A stretch of DNA of 64,000 bases, from NCBI GenBank assembly GCA_049889415.1, contig JBMHDL010000006.1, positions 346,707 to 410,706 on the forward strand. Reading direction: 5' to 3'. The translations under genes were made by a program, and so were the position numbers. Shown here piece after piece: positions 42,018 to 50,099 of this stretch (position 1 is its first letter; every line of letters begins with the position of its first letter). Source of the DNA: JAYQKL01 sp049889415. GTDB taxonomy: Bacteria; Pseudomonadota; Alphaproteobacteria; RS24. A model generated the notes under the pieces. It ran no database searches. It was not told the DNA's origin and worked only from the letters and a program-made list of their open reading frames with translations.

Positions 42018-42030
42018 CTCAATGATTGAG
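42018..42030. promoter_or_regulatory. Palindrome CTCAATGATTGAG
   Basis: A perfect 6+1+6 inverted repeat in the divergent region between the SDR-SRPBCC operon and the DUF1330 operon. A MarR- or TetR-type operator is likely. No local gene for such a regulator is present. Confidence 0.45.
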
Positions 42031-42130
42031 TCTCGGATGGGGTTTGTCAAGCCTGTCCGCAGGGTGGATTCCCGGCTTTTTGTGTTGTTCCCGCATCGCT
42101 GGCTTTGTAAGATGAACTGGGGGAAAATTC

Positions 42131-42433
42131 ATGAGCATTTATATTATTGCGCAATTCGCAATCCATGACCGCGAACTTTACTCAAAATATGAGGAAGGCT
42201 TCATGGACGTGTTTGAACAGTATGACGGGCGCATGTTGAGTGTGGATGAGGCGCCGACCCTGTTGCAGGGAGAATGGACGGCAACACGGTCCGTATTGAT
42301 CGAGTTTCCGTCAAAACAGTCGGCAATGGCGTGGATGACGTCCCCAGCTTATCAGGAAATCGCCAGTCACAGGCTTGCCGCGAGCACCGGAAATGTCATT
42401 ATGGTGAACGGATTTGAGGAACAGACATCATGA
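42131..42433 (+). CDS. DUF1330-family protein
   Basis: A 100-residue dimeric alpha/beta-barrel (ferredoxin-like) protein. IIAQFAIHDRELYSKYEEGFMDVFEQYDGRMLSVDEAPTLLQGEW and the closing RAST/AASTGNVIMVNGF are the family pattern. Function is unknown for the family, which is common beside degradation genes. GGGGGAAAA precedes the ATG. Its stop overlaps the start of the DUF2855 gene (ATGA). Confidence 0.8.
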   Translation: MSIYIIAQFAIHDRELYSKYEEGFMDVFEQYDGRMLSVDEAPTLLQGEWTATRSVLIEFPSKQSAMAWMTSPAYQEIASHRLAASTGNVIMVNGFEEQTS

Positions 42434-43518
42434 CCATTATGTGCCGAACTTTTGAGGTGAACAAAACGGATGTGGCGACACATCGTTTTGTGGATCAGAC
42501 ACTGGATGCCGCCGCATTGGGGCCGGGGGAGGTGTTGTTGGAAATTGCCCATTTTGCCTTCACCGCAAACAATGTGACCTACGCCATGTCGGCGGATATG
42601 TTTGGTTATTGGGATTTCTTTCCAGCTGAAGACGGCTGGGGCCGGATACCAGTTTGGGGGTTTGCCGACGTCATCGCCTCCAATTGCGAAGGGCTGGCGG
42701 TCGGCCGGCGTGTATACGGCTATCTGCCTATGGCGACCCATGTGATTGTTGAGCCGGGCCGGGTGACGGCGCAGTCTTTCATGGATATGGCGGCGCACCG
42801 CAGTGAGCGTGCCCCGATTTACAACCAATATGTGTTCACCGATGCGGATCCCGGCTACAGCCGGGATGGTGAAGCCCTGATTGCCCTGTTCCGCCCATTG
42901 TTCTCCACCTCGTTTCTGCTCGACACATTCCAGGCGGAAAACCATTTTTTCGGTGCCGAGGCCGTTATCTTGTCCAGTGCCTCCAGCAAGACGGCCATGG
43001 GAACAGCTCAGCTGCTTTCCGGGCGTGAAGATCTGCAGGTCATCGGCCTGACCAGCGCCGCCAATTGCGGGTTTGTCGAAAGCCTTGGCTTTTATGACCG
43101 GACCCTAGCTTATGAGGATTTGGAAAACCTTGATATACCGGCCGTCAATTTCATCGACATGGCCGGCAATGCCGGACTGGTGTCCCGTCTGCATAAGCAT
43201 TTCGGTGAGCGCCTGAAGGACTCCTGCATGGTCGGCATCACCCATTGGGATGCGGGCGGTGCTCTTGAGCCGGATTTGCCCGGACCAAAGCCGAAAGTGT
43301 TTTTTGCGCCTGCCTATGCACAGGAGATGGTTGCGCAATGGGGGGCAGATGGTCTGCAGAGCCGGATTGGTGCCGCCATGGAGCGTTTCCTGTCTGACTT
43401 GGACAACGCATTGGAGGTGCGGGACAATAAGGGGGCGGAAGCCTTGGTCAGCTTATTTGAAAAAGCTTTGGCCAATACCATTGACCCGTCACAGGGGCAT
43501 ATGGTCACATTAATCTGA
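42430..43518 (+). CDS. DUF2855-family protein
   Basis: A 362-residue protein of the DUF2855 family, distantly like quinone/medium-chain reductases: GPGEVLLEIAHFAFTANNVTYAMSADMFGYWDFFPA and AVILSSASSKTAMGTAQLL (a Rossmann-like segment). An NAD(P)-dependent reductase role is probable but not shown for the family. It is translationally coupled to the DUF1330 gene. A nitronate monooxygenase gene follows after 48 bases. Confidence 0.8.
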   Translation: MTIMCRTFEVNKTDVATHRFVDQTLDAAALGPGEVLLEIAHFAFTANNVTYAMSADMFGYWDFFPAEDGWGRIPVWGFADVIASNCEGLAVGRRVYGYLPMATHVIVEPGRVTAQSFMDMAAHRSERAPIYNQYVFTDADPGYSRDGEALIALFRPLFSTSFLLDTFQAENHFFGAEAVILSSASSKTAMGTAQLLSGREDLQVIGLTSAANCGFVESLGFYDRTLAYEDLENLDIPAVNFIDMAGNAGLVSRLHKHFGERLKDSCMVGITHWDAGGALEPDLPGPKPKVFFAPAYAQEMVAQWGADGLQSRIGAAMERFLSDLDNALEVRDNKGAEALVSLFEKALANTIDPSQGHMVTLI

Positions 43519-43566
43519 AGCGGCCGCTCTTGCCTGTCATATAAAGGAACACTTAAGGGGGAAATC

Positions 43567-44547
43567 ATGAAAACCGAAATCACTGAAATGTTCGGCATTG
43601 AACATCCAATCATCCAGGGCGGCATGCATTATGTCGGTTTGGCGGAAATGGCGGCGGCGGTCTCCAATGCCGGTGGTCTGGGCATCATTACGGCTCTGAC
43701 CCAGCCGTCACCGGAAGCCTTGGCGAATGAGATTGCCCGCTGCCGGGACATGACTGACAAGCCGTTCGGCGTCAATATTACGTTTTTGCCAACCCTGACC
43801 CCGCCGGACTATCCAGCCATCGTCAAGGCAATCATTGACGGCGGCGTCAAGGTGGTTGAGACCGCTGGCCGCAACCCGTCTGAAGTGCTGCCGCATCTCA
43901 AGGATGCCGGCATCAAGGTAATCCACAAATGCACATCCGTGCGCCATTCCCTAAAGGCGCAGGCTATCGGCTGTGATGCAGTGTCCGTTGACGGTTTTGA
44001 ATGTGGCGGACATCCGGGTGAGGATGACATTCCAAACATGATTTTGCTGCCCCGTGCCGCTGATGAGTTGGAAATACCCTTTGTCGCCTCAGGTGGTATG
44101 GCGGATGCCCGTTCCTTAGTAGCGGCGCTGGCTATGGGCGCGCAGGGCATGAATATGGGGACACGGTTCATCGCCACCAAAGAGGCGCCGGTGCATGAAA
44201 ACGTCAAACAGGCGATCGTCGCGGCCAGTGAGTTGGATACGCGCTTGGTGATGCGCCCATTGCGCAATACAGAACGGGTGATGACCAATGAAGCGGTCGA
44301 ACGGCTTTTGGAGAAAGAGCGGGAGCTTGGCGGCGACCTCAAATTTGAGGATATCCTCGAAGAAGTGGCCGGTGTTTACCCACGCATCATGCAAGAGGGC
44401 GATATGGATGCCGGTGCCTGGAGTTGTGGCATGGTCGCCGGTCTTATCCATGACATCCCGACCTGCCAGGAATTGATCGATGGCATCATGAAAGAGGCGG
44501 ATGCGATTATCAATGCGCGTCTTGTGGGGTTTTCAAAGGCATCTTAA
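43567..44547 (+). CDS. Nitronate monooxygenase-family FMN protein
   Basis: A 326-residue FMN TIM-barrel enzyme related to nitronate monooxygenase and enoyl-ACP reductase FabK. FGIEHPIIQGGMHYVGLAEMAAAVSNAGGLGIIT is the FMN end; KCTSVRHSLKAQAIGCDAVSVDGFECGGHPGED and PFVASGGMADARSLVAALAMGAQGMNMGTRF follow. Class II members with this layout may act on other substrates than nitronates. GGGGGAAA precedes the ATG. It is followed by the DsbA-like isomerase gene after 17 bases. Confidence 0.85.
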   Translation: MKTEITEMFGIEHPIIQGGMHYVGLAEMAAAVSNAGGLGIITALTQPSPEALANEIARCRDMTDKPFGVNITFLPTLTPPDYPAIVKAIIDGGVKVVETAGRNPSEVLPHLKDAGIKVIHKCTSVRHSLKAQAIGCDAVSVDGFECGGHPGEDDIPNMILLPRAADELEIPFVASGGMADARSLVAALAMGAQGMNMGTRFIATKEAPVHENVKQAIVAASELDTRLVMRPLRNTERVMTNEAVERLLEKERELGGDLKFEDILEEVAGVYPRIMQEGDMDAGAWSCGMVAGLIHDIPTCQELIDGIMKEADAIINARLVGFSKAS

Positions 44548-44564
44548 AAAAAGGGGGAAATACT

Positions 44565-45170
44565 ATGACCAAACAGGTTGAATTTTATTATGACTTCGGC
44601 AGCCCGAACAGCTATCTGGCCAATCAGGTGTTGCCGGGTATTTGCGCGGAACACGGTGCGGAGCTGGTATATCGCCCCTGTCTGCTCGGGGGGATTTTCA
44701 AGGCCACCGGCAATCAGGCGCCCTGGATGACTTTTGCCAATGTCCAGCCGCGTCTTGATTATGACATGATGGAGATTGACCGCTTTGCCAGAAAGCACAA
44801 GCTTGTGGATTTCAAGCTGAACCCACATTTTCCGCTCAACACGCTGATGCTGATGCGGATGGCCTGCGCGGTTGAGATGGACGGCGATCTCGCCGGGTTC
44901 ATTTCTGTCACCGAAAAGGCGATCTGGGAACAGGGTTTGAAAATGGACGATCCCGACATTGCCGTGCAGGCGCTCTCGGATGCCGGTCTGGACGGCGCGA
45001 AGCTGGTGGAGCGGGCACAACAGCCTGATGTTAAGGAGCGGCTGATAAACAACACCGAAGCTGCCGTCAGCCGTAAACTGTTCGGGCTGCCGACCTTTTT
45101 TGTCGGAGATGAAATGTTTTTTGGCAAAGACCGACTGCGCGATATTGAGGATGAAATCAGCGCAGCTTGA
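44565..45170 (+). CDS. DsbA-fold 2-hydroxychromene-2-carboxylate isomerase-like protein
   Basis: A 201-residue thioredoxin-fold protein. VEFYYDFGSPNSYLANQVLP carries the Ser used by kappa-class GST/HCCA isomerases in place of the DsbA CxxC. FGLPTFFVGDEMFFGKDRLRDIE is the family's end. HCCA isomerase is a glutathione-dependent step in naphthalene degradation; here it may act on a related aromatic or enol intermediate. GGGGGAAA precedes the ATG; the operon started by DUF1330 ends here, before a weak terminator. Confidence 0.85.
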   Translation: MTKQVEFYYDFGSPNSYLANQVLPGICAEHGAELVYRPCLLGGIFKATGNQAPWMTFANVQPRLDYDMMEIDRFARKHKLVDFKLNPHFPLNTLMLMRMACAVEMDGDLAGFISVTEKAIWEQGLKMDDPDIAVQALSDAGLDGAKLVERAQQPDVKERLINNTEAAVSRKLFGLPTFFVGDEMFFGKDRLRDIEDEISAA

Positions 45171-45193
45171 CATTCTGTCGTCTTAGGCTTGAA

Positions 45194-45228
45194 GGGGGTG
45201 GCGAAAACGACATCCCCGCTTTGCTTTT
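45194..45228 (+). terminator. Likely terminator after HCCA isomerase-like gene
   Basis: GGGGGTG pairs with CATCCCC across a ten-base loop, followed by GCTTTGCTTTT. The stem is short with a G-T pair. Confidence 0.5.
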
Positions 45229-45240
45229 ATGATAATTTGG

Positions 45241-45266
45241 GTAACAGTGTTTCTGTTGTAACAGAA
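45241..45266. promoter_or_regulatory. Repeat-rich operator candidate before aldehyde dehydrogenase
   Basis: TTCTGTTGTAACAGAA (45251-45266) is a 7+2+7 inverted repeat, and GTAACAG occurs twice (45241 and 45258) as a direct repeat 17 bases apart. It lies just before the dehydrogenase start, where a repressor would block initiation. Confidence 0.45.
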
Positions 45267-45289
45267 CGGTGAAACTCAGGGAGCTGATT

Positions 45290-46735
45290 GTGAGTCACAA
45301 AAGCCAATATGGTCATTTTATTGATGGTGTGTTTTCAGACCCATCCGGTTACGACTGTATAGACTCGATCAACCCTTGCGACCAATCTGTCAATACGCGT
45401 ATTGCCAAGGGGACTGCATTTGACGTGGAGGCTGCGGTCAGGGCAGCGCGTGGCGCTTATGATGCGTGGTCGCAGATGCGTCCTCTGGAGCGCGGTAAAA
45501 TTCTGATCAGCGTCGGTCGTGCTTTGGAAGCAGAGGCTGAACGGTTTGCAAAACTCGAGTCGATGGAGATGGGACAGCCTGTTGCCGCCGCCCTGGGACC
45601 CATTCTCGGGGCCGCCAATTACTTCCAATATTATGGTGGGCTGGCACCCAGCATTCACGGCGACGCCATTCAGGTCGGGCCGGCCCAGCACAGCTATACG
45701 ACGCATGAACCCTATGGTGTTGTAGGTGTCATCACGCCTTGGAATTTACCCCTGAATCAGGCGGCACGCTCCAGCGCACCGGCGCTGGCCGCCGGTAATA
45801 CGGTTGTCCACAAACCCAGTGAAATCACCTCCGTGACGGCACTGGAGTTTGCCGAGCTTGCCGTCAAAGCCGGACTCCCGGAAGGTGTGTATAATGTCAT
45901 TACGGGTTTTGGAGCCGATATTGGCCCGGCGCTCGTGACCAGCCCGCATGTGGCGAAAGTCGCCTTCACCGGATCAGTCGCGACCGGCCAGGCCATCGCC
46001 GGCATCGCCGCTGATAAAATCATGCCGGTCACGCTGGAACTGGGCGGTAAATCCCCGTCCATTGTGTTTGAGGATGCTGACCTCGACAGGGTGCTCCCAG
46101 CTATTGTTAATGGCTGCCTGGGCAATAGCGGGCAGGTCTGTCTTGCCGGCACCCGTATTCTTGTGCAACGCGCAATTTATGACGAAGTCAGCGCCAAGCT
46201 GACGGCTGCGTTTGCAGCCATGCCAGTCGGGGTTGAGAATGAGCTGCCGACGCTCGGTCCCATCGCCAATGTCATGCAGTACAGCAAGGTTCTCGATTAT
46301 TTCGAAATCGCCAAACAGGACGGGGCGACGCTTTTGACCGGCGGCGGCAAAGCCACCGGCCCGGGCCTTGAAACCGGCTTTTACATTCAGCCGACCCTCT
46401 ATGGAGATGTCAGCAATGACATGCGTATTGCCCAGGAAGAGATTTTCGGCCCGGTGGGGGTGCTGATTCCGTTTGACGATGAAGCGGATGCCGTACAGAT
46501 CGCGAATGATATTCAATATGGGTTGGCGGCCGGAATTTTCACGGAGAATCTCGGGCGTGCACATCGTGTGGCGGCGCAAGTGCAGGCCGGGCAAATTTAT
46601 GTAAACGCTTATCTGGAACCGAGCGTCGAGCACCCGCTCGGAGGCTACAAAAAAAGCGGCATTGGCCGTGAAAAGGGTATGATGGCTCTGAAGCAATATA
46701 CCCAGGTTAAGAATGTGATCATGACACTGGGGTAA
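45290..46735 (+). CDS. Aldehyde dehydrogenase
   Basis: A 481-residue NAD(P)-dependent aldehyde dehydrogenase. The cofactor-binding WNLPLNQAARSSAPALAAGNTVVHKPSE, catalytic Glu in VTLELGGKSPSIV and Cys in NSGQVCLAGTRI are all present, and the C-terminal EHPLGGYKKSGIGREKGM is standard. GTG 45290 follows AGGGAG; a GTG seven codons earlier (45269) has no site and overlaps the dyad. It stands alone with its own operator. The substrate is not evident. Confidence 0.88.
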   Translation: MSHKSQYGHFIDGVFSDPSGYDCIDSINPCDQSVNTRIAKGTAFDVEAAVRAARGAYDAWSQMRPLERGKILISVGRALEAEAERFAKLESMEMGQPVAAALGPILGAANYFQYYGGLAPSIHGDAIQVGPAQHSYTTHEPYGVVGVITPWNLPLNQAARSSAPALAAGNTVVHKPSEITSVTALEFAELAVKAGLPEGVYNVITGFGADIGPALVTSPHVAKVAFTGSVATGQAIAGIAADKIMPVTLELGGKSPSIVFEDADLDRVLPAIVNGCLGNSGQVCLAGTRILVQRAIYDEVSAKLTAAFAAMPVGVENELPTLGPIANVMQYSKVLDYFEIAKQDGATLLTGGGKATGPGLETGFYIQPTLYGDVSNDMRIAQEEIFGPVGVLIPFDDEADAVQIANDIQYGLAAGIFTENLGRAHRVAAQVQAGQIYVNAYLEPSVEHPLGGYKKSGIGREKGMMALKQYTQVKNVIMTLG

Positions 46736-46777
46736 AGCGCCCGCTGTTTCATTTTACGCTTGAACAGTTCTGGATTC

Positions 46778-46798
46778 TGGTGTAATTAATAATCATTC
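46778..46798. promoter_or_regulatory. Possible iron-responsive site before bfd
   Basis: An AT-rich stretch with TTAATAATCATT about 20-30 bases before the bfd ATG resembles half of a Fur- or RirA-type box. Symmetry is poor, so this is tentative. Confidence 0.25.
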
Positions 46799-46814
46799 GC
46801 ACCAGGAGCGCAAA

Positions 46815-46997
46815 ATGTATATTTGCAACTGCAACGCCATTAATGACCAGCAAGTCAGCCAGGCCATCAGCCGCGGCTGCAAATCGCCGTTGGACATTTA
46901 TGCCGAGTGCGGTCATGAGCCGCAATGCGGGCGCTGTATGGAGCGCATGTGGGACCTGCTCAAACTTTCACCGACAGAAGTCATAGCTGCTGAATAG
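46815..46997 (+). CDS. bfd: Bacterioferritin-associated ferredoxin
   Basis: A 60-residue [2Fe-2S] protein that reduces the iron core of bacterioferritin to release Fe(II). The four ligands are C4-x-C6 and C38-x-x-C41, the standard spacing, inside CNCNAINDQQVSQAI and CGHEPQCGRCMERM. It converges on the bfr gene, with only a 31-base gap, which supports the partnership. Its last codons lie in a 13-base tandem repeat. AGGAG precedes the ATG. Confidence 0.9.
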   Translation: MYICNCNAINDQQVSQAISRGCKSPLDIYAECGHEPQCGRCMERMWDLLKLSPTEVIAAE

Positions 46998-47024
46998 AGC
47001 TGCTGAATAGAGCTGCTGAATAAC
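46986..47024. repeat. 13-base tandem repeat across the bfd stop
   Basis: The unit GCTGCTGAATAGA occurs twice exactly and a third time with a changed end. The first unit includes the final two codons and stop of bfd. Extra copies do not alter the protein because the stop comes in the first unit. This looks like replication slippage. Confidence 0.75.
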
Positions 47025-47028
47025 AGGC

Positions 47029-47511
47029 TTAAGCGCCGGCCCCCCCGCCAATCTGTTCCTGTAAATAATTCTGCAAACCGGTTTTTTCTATCAGGCCCTG
47101 CTGGGTCTCAATCCAGTCAATATGTTCTTCCGTGTCATCAAGGATTTTTTCGAATATCTCGCGGGTGATGTAGTCACGGTCATCTTCGCACGCCGCAATG
47201 GCCTCTTTCAGGCAGGATTGGTTCAACATTTCCACGGAGAGATCCGCTTCAAACATTTCCTCGACATTCTGTCCGATTTTCAACAGGCCCAGATCCTGCA
47301 GATTGGGCAGACCTTCAAGCATCAAAATGCGGTTGATGATCATGTCGGCATGGTTCATTTCGCCAATGCTTTCATCATATATTTTTTTTCCAAGCGCCTC
47401 GAAGCCCCAATCCTTAAGCATGCGGGCATGCAGGAAATACTGATTGATGGCCGTCAGTTCATTTTTTAAAATGATGTTGAGCTGTTTGATGATTTCGGGA
47501 TTACCCTTCAT
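47029..47511 (-). CDS. bfr: Bacterioferritin
   Basis: A 160-residue haem-containing ferritin subunit that stores iron in a 24-mer. E18, E51, H54, E94 and H130 match the E. coli ferroxidase ligands by position, and haem ligand M52 is present. However, the residue at 127, Glu in E. coli, is Thr here (DDTEEHIDW), with Glu at 128 and 129. GGAG precedes the ATG. A 17-base Irr-type iron control element lies about 80 bases upstream. Bfd is the convergent neighbour. Confidence 0.92.
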   Translation of the reverse strand: MKGNPEIIKQLNIILKNELTAINQYFLHARMLKDWGFEALGKKIYDESIGEMNHADMIINRILMLEGLPNLQDLGLLKIGQNVEEMFEADLSVEMLNQSCLKEAIAACEDDRDYITREIFEKILDDTEEHIDWIETQQGLIEKTGLQNYLQEQIGGGAGA

Positions 47512-47591
47512 AACAATTCTCCGTGGCAGGGCGCACAGGCGCTATTGGCGATGACTACAATATATGTGACCGGTCTTATAAAAGCAAGTTC

Positions 47592-47608
47592 TTTAGAATC
47601 TTTCTAAG
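47592..47608. promoter_or_regulatory. Irr-type iron control element upstream of bfr
   Basis: TTTAGAATCTTTCTAAG matches the Irr box TTTAGAANNNTTCTAAA at all but the last base. Irr is the alphaproteobacterial Fur-family protein that senses haem/iron and commonly controls bfr. It sits about 80 bases before the bfr ATG. Confidence 0.7.
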
Positions 47609-47654
47609 TTATAAGATTGCAACGCATTAGCAAAAACGGACCGGGCGCGCAAAA

Positions 47655-47686
47655 AAAAGACGCACCCGAAAGAGTGCGCCTTTCTG
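47655..47686 (-). terminator. Terminator of the barrel-protein gene
   Basis: On the minus strand GCGCAC pairs with GTGCGT across TCTTTCG and is followed by eight T. It lies about 20 bases after the stop of the gene at 47704. Confidence 0.75.
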
Positions 47687-47703
47687 ATTGCAACAGCAGA
47701 TGC

Positions 47704-49062
47704 TTAGAATTTGAACTGGCGCTCAATTGTGAAGGTGAAGGTCTCCGCCTCAACGTCATAAAGCATGATGTTAGAGTCTGTTTCCCGCACCATGTAGGAT
47801 GCTGTCATTTTCCAGTCTTCAAATAGGTCATGAATAAAATCACCCTGGAAGGAGTAATTCACCCCCATCACCTCAGCTTCGTCAGCCCGCAGGCGCGGAT
47901 TGGTTGAAACCTGCAGCAGATAGTCTGACTCGCTGTAATTGTAGAACGCATTGATGGTGTGGCCCTGGAAGGGTTGATAATACACGCTGGCACTGTAGCC
48001 TTCCGTGTCGCGGCTGGTGCGTGACTTGGCGGCGTCCGTGTCGAGGCGGGCGCGCCGTTCAGCATAATTGACCGAAGCCCGCAGAAAGAAAACGTTGAAC
48101 ACCGGCATCAACACACCAGCTGAGTGGGACACCTTGTCGGAGTCATACAGGTCCGCACTGGCAGTATTGGAATGATCTAGCTCTGAATAAGAGACATTAT
48201 AGAAGAAACGGGTCCCTTTGGTCAGACGACGCGTATAGGTGGCGGATAAGGACATCAGTTCCACATCGGAATTCACATTCACGGTTGAAGCTGGGTCTGT
48301 GCCGAGGGTGAATGTGTTGTTCACCTGATTGATATTGGTATAGCCGGCGCCTATGTCGAGATCATTCAAGCCGCGGGTCATGCGCAGGCCCAACGAGGCA
48401 GATGTCATGTTTGAATCTGTCTGGACCGTGTTGTCACCATTGTTAAAGGCACGTTGGGCGGAAAAATAAATGTAGTCGCGAATATCTTCACTGAACTTAT
48501 ATTTGCCGTTCACACCGACCGTGGCGTTAATGATGGTATCGCCAAGCTTGCTCTCCCGGTCATTGATGATGTCAGTGTAGTCAAATTCTGTAACTGTACC
48601 ACCTGTTGAAAGGGCTTCGAACTTTCCACCTTCCGGATAGCTGTTGGCATTATCCGTATCTTTGATGCCGAAGCGGACAAAAGCCTTCATTTCCAGTTTT
48701 TTATAGGCGCGATCCAAGCGGCGCAGCATAGCGTTCACACGGTTCAGCTGATTGGCTGGCAGGGGCAGTTTGGCGAGGGTCTGCAAATCCTTGACCGCCT
48801 CCTTGCCGCGTCCCATTTTGATGAGGATTTGCGCACGCATCAGACGGGCATCCAGGTCAGCCGGAGCTGCGCGGATCACGCGTTCGGCAGCTGCCAAAGC
48901 GACATCGAGATTATTGGCGGCAAGTTGTTCAATCGCATACTTGCGGTTTAATTCGACATTGAAGGGCTGGGCGGCAACCTCTTGGTCAGTGACAGCAAGG
49001 GCCGGCGCGGCAAGTGCCAGGCCACAGGCCAGCACTGTCGCGGATAGACTAAATCTTTTCAT
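47704..49062 (-). CDS. TPR plus beta-barrel outer membrane protein (Slam-like layout)
   Basis: A 452-residue outer membrane protein. A signal peptide ends near ALA-V (about residue 24). Residues 40-115 form TPR-like helices (AIEQLAANNLDVALAAAERVIRAAPADLDARLMRAQILIKMGRGKEAVKDL). The remainder is alternating amphipathic strands ending in ERQFKF, a C-terminal Phe typical for BAM insertion. N-terminal TPR plus C-terminal barrel is the layout of Slam proteins (DUF560), which export surface lipoproteins; a general TPR-porin is the alternative. The gene for a secreted repeat-tailed protein lies directly upstream on the same strand and could encode its cargo (inference). Confidence 0.7.
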   Translation of the reverse strand: MKRFSLSATVLACGLALAAPALAVTDQEVAAQPFNVELNRKYAIEQLAANNLDVALAAAERVIRAAPADLDARLMRAQILIKMGRGKEAVKDLQTLAKLPLPANQLNRVNAMLRRLDRAYKKLEMKAFVRFGIKDTDNANSYPEGGKFEALSTGGTVTEFDYTDIINDRESKLGDTIINATVGVNGKYKFSEDIRDYIYFSAQRAFNNGDNTVQTDSNMTSASLGLRMTRGLNDLDIGAGYTNINQVNNTFTLGTDPASTVNVNSDVELMSLSATYTRRLTKGTRFFYNVSYSELDHSNTASADLYDSDKVSHSAGVLMPVFNVFFLRASVNYAERRARLDTDAAKSRTSRDTEGYSASVYYQPFQGHTINAFYNYSESDYLLQVSTNPRLRADEAEVMGVNYSFQGDFIHDLFEDWKMTASYMVRETDSNIMLYDVEAETFTFTIERQFKF

Positions 49063-49099
49063 GATAACTCCTGGCGCACAAGGCGCTGTATTCAGATAG

Positions 49100-49127
49100 G
49101 TTGGCAGCCTGACACGAGTGACAGGCC
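49100..49127 (-). other. Hairpin between two exported-protein genes
   Basis: GGCGGCCTG and CAGGCTGCC pair at eight of nine positions around a ten-base loop on the minus strand. There is no following T tract, so a processing or stability hairpin is more likely than a terminator. A T tract precedes it instead. Confidence 0.45.
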
Positions 49128-49145
49128 GCCAAAAAAATGGATTTT

Positions 49146-50003
49146 TTATTGTCCGCCGGCTGCGCTACCAGCACCTGTCGGGTCAGATCCACCAGTTGCA
49201 CCACCCGCACCGGATGGGTCAGGTCCGCCGTCTGCACCACCGGCACCTGTCGGGTCAACACCTTCTGGCAAGCCTTGTGTCATTTCTTGCTCCAGACCCT
49301 CAAGGCGGGAAATCTGCTCAATCGTCAGCTCGGATACGTCGCTCACACCTGCCGCTTGCAGCAGGCCTGCAAACTCCTCTGGGTTCTGTTCGGCTTGGAT
49401 TTGAATTTCCTGGCGGAAGTAGTTTTCAAGGCTTTCTTGGCCTGCGGCTGACAGCTGGTCATAGTCACGGGCAGGGTCAAAATCAGCCTGTCCAGCAATC
49501 TGCTTATCGGCGTCTGACAGGGAATTGAAGGTTTGCAGAACGCGCAGGGCTTCATCCCCGCCAATGTTTCCGTTGGTCAATTCTTCCGTAATCATCTGCT
49601 CCAGGTCGAAATCAAAGCTTTCGGAATTGGCTTCCACAAGTTCAACCAGTTGACCGACCGTGTCAGCCTGTTCCTGGGTGATGACGCCTGCCTCCAGCGC
49701 CTGGCTGATGGAGGCTTGATCAAGGGCAAAGCCGACATCTTCGGAGAAGCCGCCCTCTTGTTCGATATTTTGTTCAAATGCTGAGAATTCAGTCTCGCTC
49801 ATGCCGCTGATGACATCTTCCAGCGGGGCAATGTCTCCCGGCGGCAAATCACCGCCACCAAAACCACCGTCGGCACCTGATGTAATGGCTGGGGCGTTCC
49901 CATCAAAGCCGCTTTCATTGCCCGGTGCGCCGGTCTCATTGTCTTGGGCGAGAACCGGCATAGCCAGAAGGCTGAAGGCACACACGGTAATAAACTTCTT
50001 CAT
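49146..50003 (-). CDS. Secreted acidic protein with C-terminal Gly-rich repeats
   Basis: A 285-residue protein of unknown function. A signal peptide (KKFITVCAFSLLAMPVLAQ) is cleaved by signal peptidase I; there is no lipobox. The mature protein is very acidic and rich in Glu, Gln and Asp, with helical stretches (residues 60-245). The last 36 residues are three 12-residue units of the form DPTGAGGADGGP. ATG 50003 follows TTGGAG; a longer frame to 50039 lacks support. It precedes the TPR-barrel gene on the same strand. Adhesin, biofilm or exported-matrix roles are possible; nothing more is shown. Confidence 0.65.
   Translation of the reverse strand: MKKFITVCAFSLLAMPVLAQDNETGAPGNESGFDGNAPAITSGADGGFGGGDLPPGDIAPLEDVISGMSETEFSAFEQNIEQEGGFSEDVGFALDQASISQALEAGVITQEQADTVGQLVELVEANSESFDFDLEQMITEELTNGNIGGDEALRVLQTFNSLSDADKQIAGQADFDPARDYDQLSAAGQESLENYFRQEIQIQAEQNPEEFAGLLQAAGVSDVSELTIEQISRLEGLEQEMTQGLPEGVDPTGAGGADGGPDPSGAGGATGGSDPTGAGSAAGGQ
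49149..49256 (-). repeat. Three 36-base tandem repeats in secreted-protein gene
   Basis: Each unit encodes DPxGAGxAxGGx. Units differ at several bases, so they are old copies and in frame. The first and third units are most alike. Confidence 0.75.
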
Positions 50004-50062
50004 AATCAACTCCAAAATAAAATACAACTTGAAATCCATAGCATAAAATGGAGGTCATAAAA

Positions 50063-50082
50063 AGATGACGCCAGCGTCATCT
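50063..50082. promoter_or_regulatory. Perfect 9+2+9 inverted repeat
   Basis: AGATGACGC and GCGTCATCT are exact complements around CA. There is no T tract, so it is not a terminator. It lies 60 bases before the secreted-protein ATG (minus strand). Confidence 0.45.
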
Positions 50083-50099
50083 CTAGGTTCAGGTCACGC

